A stretch of 18,005 nt of DNA from Methanoculleus sp. Lineage in GTDB: Archaea; Halobacteriota; Methanomicrobia; Methanomicrobiales; Methanoculleaceae. The stretch covers positions 1 to 18,005 of the forward strand of contig JALNXI010000010.1 in the NCBI GenBank assembly GCA_023230425.1. The letters run 5' to 3'. The position numbers and the translations under genes are program-made. Under the pieces are notes generated by a model that was not told the DNA's origin, ran no database searches, and saw nothing but the letters and a program-made list of their open reading frames with translations. This document shows positions 12,044-18,005 of this stretch, in pieces. Position 1 is the first letter of the stretch; each line of letters begins with the position of its first letter.

Positions 12044-14908
12044 ATGAAGCAAAATCTCAGTTTGATGGCAATAGTGCTGCTGGCCTGCACGCTCGTCGTG
12101 ACGTCGAGCGCAGCCGCAGTGGAATTCTCGGTCGTCTGGAATAAAACCTACGGCAGCCCGGGCGCAAACGACTCGGCATATGCTCTTCTCCAGTCGCCGG
12201 ACGGGAGAGGATACCTCTTCGCCGGAGATACGGGATCGTTCGGGGCCAAAGAGAGTGACGCCTGGGTGGTCAACCTGACCGGAACCGGTGATGAGCGCTG
12301 GAACAGGACGTTCGGCGCCGGGGAGGCGGATACCGCACGGGCGCTGATCAACACAACCGACGGGAACTACCTCTTTGCGGGGTCGCTCACGTACGTGACC
12401 GAGGGCACACGGAAGGATACCGACGCCTGGGTCGTGAAGTTTGATCCCCGGGGAGAGATCGCCTGGAACAGGACGTTCGGCGGGGCCGACGTCAACGCAT
12501 CGGCATACGCGGCCGCCGAGACCCGTGACGGCGGTTACGTCGTCGCCGGGACGGTCGCGTCCTGGGGGTCCCCGGATACCGATATTCTGGTGATCAAACT
12601 CAACACCACCGGGGGCGAGGAGTGGCGCCGGACCTTCGGAGAACCGGGGCTCTCCGATGCAGCATACTCGGTCGTTGAGACCACCGACGGCAACATCGCC
12701 GTCGCCGGGAGCATGGAGTCGTCTGGAGCGTTCGCCACCGACGTCTGGGTCGCGAACCTCGATCCCGCGGGGGATGAGGTCTGGAACAGGACGTTCGGCG
12801 GCCCGGAGAACGATACCGCCCGGGCCCTCGTGGCGACACCGGACGGGGGCCTTGTCTTCGCCGGGAGTTACATGAGCAGGGATTCGACCAACCGGACTGA
12901 GGTCGATGCCCTGGTCGTCAGGATGGAGCCTGACGGCAGGGTTGCCTGGAACTGGACCTACGGTGATGCGGAGACGAACGAGTCGGCCGGATCGATCATC
13001 GCCACGGCCGACGGAGGATACCTCTTCGCCGGGGAGAGCGGCAAGGACCCGGCCGGGGGCGACGCCTGGGTCGTCAAACTCGACAGCGAGGGAGGGGTTG
13101 AAGGAAGCATAACGCTCGGCGGGGCCAACCCCGGGGACCGGGCGGCATCAGTTGTCCAGGTATCGAACACCGGGTACACATTCGCCGGGACGTTCAACGC
13201 GACCGAGGAAGGCGAGCCGGTAAAGACCGATGCCTGGGTCGTGAATCTCGCCGTAAAGTCGCCGGCGGTGCCGAAGCCGCCCCAGAAGCCGCCGAAACCA
13301 CCGAGGGTCTGCCCGCCGTGCCCGGTGCCGCCGAAACCCGGCCCCTCGCCCACCGTCGCACCCGCCTCGATCGGTGATTTTGTCTGGAACGACACCAGCG
13401 CAGACGGCATCCAGGATCCTGGAGAACCGGGGATCGAGGGCGTTAACGTCACGCTCCTGGACATAGAACACCAGGAGATCGCCACAACGAAGACCGGTGC
13501 CGGGGGCGAGTATCTCTTCGCCAACCTCACGCCCGGAGACTACATCGTGGAGTTCGTGCCCCCCGGGGGAATGGGCTTTACGATACAGGATGCCGGTGAC
13601 GACGATGCGCGCGACAGCGACGCGAACCGCACGACCGGCAGGACGGAGAAGATCACCCTCAGGGCCGGGGAGAAGCAGGTCGGGTGGGACGCCGGGCTCA
13701 TCGTGCCGCAACCAGAGATGACCGGCCGGGTTGATGGTCTTGTCTGGATTGACGCAAACGAAGACGGTATCCGGGATGGTGACGAAGCGGGGCTCTCCAA
13801 CTCCTCTGTAACTCTCTACCACACAAACGACACGCCCGTCAACTCCACGGCGACCGGTACGGCAGGGAACTACCTCTTCACCGGCCTGCCGCCGGGCGAC
13901 TACTACCTGGTCTTCGACCTGCCGGAGGGCTACACCTTCACGGCCGCAGGCCAGGGCAGCGACGCGGACCCGGCGACCGGGAGGACAGAGAACTTCACGC
14001 TCTCCAGGGATGAAACTGAGGTCACCCGTGATGCGGGGGCCATCCCTGAGCGTGCAACCATCGGTGACTTCGTCTGGAACGACACCAACGCAGACGGTAT
14101 CCAGGGCGACGGCGAACCAGGGTTCGGGGGCGTCACCGTGAGGCTCCTGGACGCAGGCGGGAGCCCGGTCACCGACGGTGCGGAAAGTCCGCTTGAGGCG
14201 ACCACCGGGGAGGACGGCAGGTATGCCCTGCAGGGGAAGGTCGGAGAGACGTACATCCTTGAGTTCGTCCTGCCGGAAGGTGCCGCGTTCACGACACCGG
14301 GCGCGGGCGACGACGCCATCGACAGCGACGCCGACCCGGAGACAGGGAGAACCGGACCGTTCGATCTGGCCGGTGACGACCTCACCCGGGATGCCGGGGT
14401 GGTTGTGGAGGCTCCGCCCCCGCCGGAGCCGGGTCTCGTCACCGGCACCGCATGGAGCGACACCAACGTCAACGGCGCACGGGACGCGGATGAGCCCGGG
14501 ATACCGGGTGTCGGCGTGGAACTCGTGGGTGCTGACGGCGCACCGGCAGGCACGACGACCACCGGGGGCGACGGTGGGTACACCTTCAGCGTGGACGAGC
14601 CGGGGACCTACCTCCTCCGGTTTGCGCCGCCGGAGGGGTTCGGATTTACCGCACCCGGCTCCGGGAGCGACGTCGACCCCGCGACCGGCACGACGGAGAC
14701 GTTTGACGTTGCGCCGGTCGGGACGGTGACGCAGAACGCAGGGCTGGTCGAAGTGGCTCCGGAGGAGGAGGGCACCCCGCCGGCGGACCTGAACGTGACG
14801 CCGGAGGAGACACCGGTTACACCTGAAGAGACGGGAGCAGGTGAACCGGCGCCCCAGGGAGACCTGAACGTGACGCCGGAGGCGACGGAAACCGGGGGAC
14901 CGGCCTGA
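12044..14908 (+). CDS. Secreted surface protein: seven-repeat propeller plus four SdrD-B-like domains
   Basis: A 954-residue paralogue of the preceding gene. The start at 12044 gives a clean signal peptide (about 1-25, MKQNLSLMAIVLL then an Ala-rich end) and has GGAG 7 nt upstream. The propeller repeats carry Trp at 32, 86, 141, 194, 247 and 302. The seventh (about 352-400) keeps the ANPGDRAASV and FAGTFNAT parts but has lost the Trp. A Pro-rich linker with a CPPC motif (403-440) replaces the Thr-rich linker of the paralogue. Four SdrD-B-like domains lie at about 442-553, 562-666, 672-786 and 798-901, with calcium-type loops such as DTSADGIQDPGE, DANEDGIRDGDE and DTNADGIQGDGE. The tail repeats DLNVTPEE/DLNVTPEA and is rich in Thr, Pro and Glu. 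No anchor was found. The partner and function are unknown; a glycosylated envelope or adhesion protein is the best inference. Confidence 0.93.
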   Translation: MKQNLSLMAIVLLACTLVVTSSAAAVEFSVVWNKTYGSPGANDSAYALLQSPDGRGYLFAGDTGSFGAKESDAWVVNLTGTGDERWNRTFGAGEADTARALINTTDGNYLFAGSLTYVTEGTRKDTDAWVVKFDPRGEIAWNRTFGGADVNASAYAAAETRDGGYVVAGTVASWGSPDTDILVIKLNTTGGEEWRRTFGEPGLSDAAYSVVETTDGNIAVAGSMESSGAFATDVWVANLDPAGDEVWNRTFGGPENDTARALVATPDGGLVFAGSYMSRDSTNRTEVDALVVRMEPDGRVAWNWTYGDAETNESAGSIIATADGGYLFAGESGKDPAGGDAWVVKLDSEGGVEGSITLGGANPGDRAASVVQVSNTGYTFAGTFNATEEGEPVKTDAWVVNLAVKSPAVPKPPQKPPKPPRVCPPCPVPPKPGPSPTVAPASIGDFVWNDTSADGIQDPGEPGIEGVNVTLLDIEHQEIATTKTGAGGEYLFANLTPGDYIVEFVPPGGMGFTIQDAGDDDARDSDANRTTGRTEKITLRAGEKQVGWDAGLIVPQPEMTGRVDGLVWIDANEDGIRDGDEAGLSNSSVTLYHTNDTPVNSTATGTAGNYLFTGLPPGDYYLVFDLPEGYTFTAAGQGSDADPATGRTENFTLSRDETEVTRDAGAIPERATIGDFVWNDTNADGIQGDGEPGFGGVTVRLLDAGGSPVTDGAESPLEATTGEDGRYALQGKVGETYILEFVLPEGAAFTTPGAGDDAIDSDADPETGRTGPFDLAGDDLTRDAGVVVEAPPPPEPGLVTGTAWSDTNVNGARDADEPGIPGVGVELVGADGAPAGTTTTGGDGGYTFSVDEPGTYLLRFAPPEGFGFTAPGSGSDVDPATGTTETFDVAPVGTVTQNAGLVEVAPEEEGTPPADLNVTPEETPVTPEETGAGEPAPQGDLNVTPEATETGGPA

Positions 14909-14936
14909 GCGCCCGGACCCCTACCCCGCTATTTTT
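14895..14936 (+). terminator. Terminator of the second surface-protein gene
   Basis: GGGGACCGG (14895-14903) pairs with CCGGACCCC (14913-14921) apart from one A-A mismatch. The loop contains the TGA stop codon (14906-14908). TTTTT follows at 14932-14936. The stem is weak, but the U-tract makes termination here plausible. Confidence 0.5.
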
Positions 14937-14986
14937 GTGGAATTCGGCCCGGGTTTGGGCGACTGGAGGTCCCGGTACTGTTCCTT

Positions 14987-15066
14987 CGCGCTCCCGGGCA
15001 CAGATAGCAATTGGGTATCCCAACAACTGACCCCTTCCTGCGGGACAATCTGTGCCCGAGAGCGCG
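14987..15066. repeat. 19-bp inverted repeat with nested hairpin
   Basis: CGCGCTCCCGGGCACAGAT (14987-15005) is the reverse complement of 15048-15066 with one mismatch (14994 against 15059). The 42-nt loop contains a smaller perfect hairpin TTGGG-TAT-CCCAA (15011-15023). The right arm ends exactly beside the stop codon of the 77-residue minus-strand gene. It could be a bidirectional terminator, a processed small RNA or a small inverted-repeat element. No target-site duplication directly flanks it. Confidence 0.7.
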
Positions 15067-15300
15067 TTACTGGTGTTCTCCGACGTGCTGCCGGAGCATC
15101 GTGCCGGGCCGCCAGCGGTCGGCGATATCGAGCGCCGTCGCCCGCAGGGCCGCGTGCTCGGCGATACAGGTCTCCGGCGGAGCCGCCTTCCGGAGGATCG
15201 CGGAGGTGTTCTCGGTGATCTGGATGAGTTCGGTGGCTATTGTGGCATTGAGCCAGATGAGGTCGCGGAGCATCTCTTTGAGTTCTTCATCCTGGTGCAT
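15067..15300 (-). CDS. Small hypothetical helical protein (77 aa)
   Basis: Not recognised. The sequence is mostly helix-forming with an amphipathic first half (EELKEMLRDLIWL, then IATELIQITENTSAIL), one Cys (45), and a conserved-looking DIADRWRPG near the end. It has no signal peptide or membrane segment and may form a helical dimer. The ATG at 15300 is taken. An in-frame ATG at 15327 would add nine residues (MWEYRPPSS), and neither has a clear SD. The gene is divergent from the ligase gene, with the two starts about 118 bp apart. A large inverted repeat begins directly after the stop. Confidence 0.6.
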   Translation of the reverse strand: MHQDEELKEMLRDLIWLNATIATELIQITENTSAILRKAAPPETCIAEHAALRATALDIADRWRPGTMLRQHVGEHQ

Positions 15301-15418
15301 GGATGAAGGTGGGCGGTATTCCCACATCAACCGTGCCGGATTGTAGCGCCGGACGGGGGCCGCTGAGAAGAGAAGGATTGATTCTTCCCGCCGGGAAATA
15401 CTAAAGGAGACTATGGGT

Positions 15419-17065
15419 ATGCAGTTTCTGGAGTTCGCCCGCATCTGCGAGCAACTGGAAGGGATCCCCGGGCGCCTGGATATGATCGAGCAGGTCGCGA
15501 CCGTCCTGCCCCGGCTCGACGACGAGGAACTCCCCGTCTTCGTCCGCTTCATCATGGGCAGGGTCTTTCCCGACTGGAGCCCGAGAACGCTCGGCGTGGG
15601 CCCAAACCTCCTCTACGACGCCGTGGCCTACGTCGTCGGGACAAAGAGGGAGACGGTTCGCGAGGCGATCAACGCGACCGGCGATGCGGGTCTCGCCGTC
15701 GAAGGACTCCTTGCAAAGAAAGAGCAGACATCCTTCTTTATCCAGGAGCTGGACCTCATCGAGGTCTACCGGGAGCTCGAGCGTATGGCGGCCGCAGGGG
15801 GGCAGCGGTCGCAGCGGGAGAAACTCCGTGTGGCACAGGGCCTCTTCGGGAACGCCCGCCCGCTCGAGGGGCGGTATCTCGCACGGCTGATGCTTGCGGA
15901 ACTCCGGATCGGCATGGGCGAGGGGAACGTCCGCGACGCCGTAGCCCGGGCGTTCGATATCGACGTCCGCCTGGTCGAGCATGCCCACCAGGCGATGAAC
16001 GACCTCGGGGAGGTGGCCCTCCTCGCCCGGCGGGACCCGGCCGCGCTCTCCCGCGTGACGATCGAACCCTTCCGGCCGGTGAAGATGATGCTTGCACAGG
16101 CGGGCACCATCGCCGCGCAGATCGCCGACCACGGCGAGGTGGCGGTCGAGTATAAGTACGACGGGAGCAGGTTCCAGTTCCATAAGAAGGGCGACGTCTG
16201 CCGGATCTACTCGCGGAGACTGGAGGAGGTCACGGGGAGCCTCCCCGATATAGCAAACCTCCTCTCAGAGGCCACCGACCGCGACGTCATCCTGGACGGG
16301 GAGGCGGTCGCCGTCCGCGATGGGAGACCCATGCCGTTCCAGTACGTGATCCGGCGGTTCCGGCGGAAGCACCAGGTGGACTCGATGATGGAGAAGATCG
16401 AGCTTGTGCCGCGGGTCTTCGATATCCTCTACCTGGACGGGGAGACGCTGATGGACCGGCCCCTCAGAGAGCGGCGCAGGCTCCTCGAAGAGGTGCTCGG
16501 CGCACACGTCGCCCCGCAGTTCCGGGTGGGCGACGCCGCCGGGGCGGAGGCGATCTACACCGAAGCTCTTGACCTCGGGCACGAGGGCGTGATGGTGAAG
16601 GTGCTTGACTCGCCCTACACCCCGGGCGTCCGGGGCCGCCTCTGGGTGAAGGTGAAACCGGGGGTCGAGACCCTCGACCTTGCGGTCGTCGGGGCCGAGT
16701 GGGGCGAAGGGCGGCGGGCGAAGATGTTCGGCTCATTCCTGCTCGCGGTCCAGGACCAGGGCCGGCTCCTCACCGTAGGCAAGGTGGCGACCGGGATCAC
16801 GGATGAGGTGCTGGCCGACCTCTATGCCCTTCTCAAAGACAGCGTGATCGCCCGCTCGGGAAAAGAGGTTACGCTTGAGCCGAAGGTGGTCTTTGAGGTG
16901 GGCTACTCCGAGATCCAGACGAGCCCCAACTACGAGAGCGGGTATGCGCTCCGGTTCCCGAGGTTCGTGCAGGTGCGTGAAGATAAGAGCGTGGACGAGA
17001 CCGAGACCCTCGATACGCTCGCCGAGCGCTACCGGCAGCAGAAGAACGGGCAGGGCTCTCTCTAA
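15419..17065 (+). CDS. lig: ATP-dependent DNA ligase (archaeal/eukaryotic type)
   Basis: This seals 3'-OH/5'-phosphate nicks through a ligase-AMP intermediate during Okazaki fragment joining and repair. The 548 residues match archaeal Lig1 homologues. The N-terminal DNA-binding domain spans about 1-210. Motif I KYDGSR places the AMP-accepting lysine at 246. Motif III is LDGEAV (292-297) with Glu295, motif IIIa FDILYLDG (334-341), motif IV EGVMVK (389-394) and motif V WVKVKP (409-414). The C-terminal OB domain ends with the typical GYALRFPRFVQVREDKS. The ATG at 15419 is preferred over 15413 because GGAGA (15406-15410) is 8 nt upstream, against 2 nt for the earlier one. Its stop codon overlaps that of the convergent nreA. 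Confidence 0.97.
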   Translation: MQFLEFARICEQLEGIPGRLDMIEQVATVLPRLDDEELPVFVRFIMGRVFPDWSPRTLGVGPNLLYDAVAYVVGTKRETVREAINATGDAGLAVEGLLAKKEQTSFFIQELDLIEVYRELERMAAAGGQRSQREKLRVAQGLFGNARPLEGRYLARLMLAELRIGMGEGNVRDAVARAFDIDVRLVEHAHQAMNDLGEVALLARRDPAALSRVTIEPFRPVKMMLAQAGTIAAQIADHGEVAVEYKYDGSRFQFHKKGDVCRIYSRRLEEVTGSLPDIANLLSEATDRDVILDGEAVAVRDGRPMPFQYVIRRFRRKHQVDSMMEKIELVPRVFDILYLDGETLMDRPLRERRRLLEEVLGAHVAPQFRVGDAAGAEAIYTEALDLGHEGVMVKVLDSPYTPGVRGRLWVKVKPGVETLDLAVVGAEWGEGRRAKMFGSFLLAVQDQGRLLTVGKVATGITDEVLADLYALLKDSVIARSGKEVTLEPKVVFEVGYSEIQTSPNYESGYALRFPRFVQVREDKSVDETETLDTLAERYRQQKNGQGSL

Positions 17066-18005
17066 AAATCAAAGAGCGTCTTCTGGGTCACGAGTTCCGG
17101 GATGAGCCGGCTGTGGGGGCGCCAGTGGGGGAAGCCGATGAGGCGGGAGGCGAGGTCGATCCCCTCGTTGAGGCCGGCGCAGGGGGTCTTCTGGCCCCGC
17201 ATGGCATTCCGGGTCGCCTCCCGGACGACCCAGGTGCCAAGCGGCGCCCAGTACTCGCTGGTGACGTTCCGGAGCACGAGCACTCGCGCCGAGCGCCGCA
17301 CGCTCTCCAGGTATTCCGTGACCGCCAGGCGGGCCGAGTAGTAGGCGCCCGCGAGCGGTGAGTAGCCGGATTTGGTGAGGCCTTCGCCGTCCCGGGCGAT
17401 CGTCTCGCTCCCGTCGCCCCAGAGCGACTGCTTCCCCCAGACCTCGATCATCTCAAACTTCCAGTCCCCCGGGACGAGGAGGCAGACGATATGGTTCCCA
17501 TAGAGCGAGGCGGAGAAGACCTCTATCCCGGAAAGCGGGGGATACCGGGCGATCCTCTTCTTGAGCCGGTTTGAGACCGTGTCGTCGACAGCCGTGATCG
17601 CCCAGCGGGTGGGGACGACGCGCCGTTTCCGGCCGAGGAGACCGGCGGTGAGGAGCTGGGTGATCTGGTAGACGTCGGTGCCTGAAGTGTGGAGGATGTC
17701 GCAGGCATCGGTGGCGGAGAGGTCGGTATCCGAGGTCGCCCGGTCGACCGCCCGGTCCACCCGCGCGTTATCGAGGACGTCCATCTTCCGTATGGCGCCG
17801 GTGAGCCCGACGGGGGCGATCGTTCCGTCGAACCGGAGGTCGAAGGCGACGGGCTTTGTGAACCGCACCTCCACATCGAGCGGAAGGCTTGAGAGTGCTA
17901 TCTCCTGGAGGTTCCCGGCAAGCCCCTTCGCCTCGCCGGCGCCGCGTATCGTCCGGGCCCGGAGCCCCACGATATCGTCGATCCCGAGCCCCCGGGCGAC
18001 CCAGT
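17062..18005 (-). CDS. nreA: NreA-family DNA repair protein, N-terminus beyond the window
   Basis: The visible 313 C-terminal residues resemble the archaeal Nre proteins, which act in DNA damage tolerance together with PCNA. The frame stays open through 18005 (reading GLGIDDIVGLRARTIRG across an internal GTG at 17970), so the true start is outside. Recognisable stretches include GLTGAIRKMDVLDN, PTRWAITAVDDTVS, WGDGSETIARDG, YYSARLAVTEYLE and EYWAPLGTWVVREATRNAM. The extreme C-terminus QKTLFDF fits a PCNA-interacting (PIP) box. The expected N-terminal zinc-binding part cannot be checked here. It converges on the ligase gene with overlapping stop codons (TAG at 17064-17062 against TAA at 17063-17065), and both products would act at PCNA. 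Confidence 0.88.
   Translation of the reverse strand, partial: WVARGLGIDDIVGLRARTIRGAGEAKGLAGNLQEIALSSLPLDVEVRFTKPVAFDLRFDGTIAPVGLTGAIRKMDVLDNARVDRAVDRATSDTDLSATDACDILHTSGTDVYQITQLLTAGLLGRKRRVVPTRWAITAVDDTVSNRLKKRIARYPPLSGIEVFSASLYGNHIVCLLVPGDWKFEMIEVWGKQSLWGDGSETIARDGEGLTKSGYSPLAGAYYSARLAVTEYLESVRRSARVLVLRNVTSEYWAPLGTWVVREATRNAMRGQKTPCAGLNEGIDLASRLIGFPHWRPHSRLIPELVTQKTLFDF

Noticed and set aside
14987..15066. CRISPR or tRNA explanation for the inverted repeat
   Set aside because: There is only one pair of inverted arms, no direct-repeat/spacer pattern, and no cloverleaf with a T-loop consensus.
15303..15555. Longer version of the small minus-strand gene reaching into lig
   Set aside because: The added residues are Ser/Arg-rich antisense of the ligase N-terminus; the protein-like part begins near 15327 or 15300.
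17062..17970. Treating the GTG at 17970 as the start of NreA
   Set aside because: The frame continues open to the window edge with family-like sequence (GLGIDDIVGLRART), so the gene is cut by the window rather than starting there.

Overview
The window looks like chromosome of a GC-rich methanogenic archaeon of the Methanomicrobiales, most like Methanoculleus; the genus is an inference. The basis is the archaeal ATP-dependent DNA ligase, an NreA-type repair protein ending in a PCNA-binding box, AT-rich archaeal TATA boxes, GGAGG/GAGGTG Shine-Dalgarno sites and strongly GC-biased third codon positions. No tRNA, rRNA, CRISPR array, transposase or integrase was seen.

Left part (1-6341). hisD (histidine biosynthesis) converges on two minus-strand HEAT-repeat genes that are paralogues. 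Both appear to start at non-ATG codons (TTG and GTG), each exactly 8 nt after a good Shine-Dalgarno site. The second carries an unusual five-unit repeat insertion built on a TQHD-L-GPE motif. Divergent from this pair runs a small copper operon: a P1B-1 Cu(I)-exporting ATPase (copA) overlapping a 52-residue YHS-domain metal protein, closed by a terminator palindrome that contains the stop codon.

Middle part (6342-8928). After a structured 227-bp gap come three minus-strand genes: a DJ-1/PfpI-family protein overlapping a dolichyl-phosphate-type family 2 glycosyltransferase by 7 nt, then an OB-fold plus HD-domain protein resembling the YhaM 3'-5' exoribonuclease.

Surface-protein locus (8929-14936). 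Two large secreted paralogues lie in tandem. Each has a signal peptide, seven roughly 54-residue repeats that probably form a seven-bladed beta-propeller, a Pro/Thr-rich or Pro-rich linker, and two or four SdrD-B-like Ca-binding domains. Both have a TTATTATAAT promoter element about 180-196 bp before the start codon, so they probably share a long-leader arrangement. The repeat signature WNRT is also an N-glycosylation sequon.

Right part (14937-18005). A 19-bp inverted repeat (one mismatch, 42-nt loop with a nested hairpin) abuts the stop of a 77-residue orphan gene on the minus strand. Divergent from it is the ATP-dependent DNA ligase, which converges on nreA with overlapping stop codons. The visible part of nreA ends in QKTLFDF, a PCNA-interacting box, so the two genes belong together functionally in PCNA-linked DNA repair.
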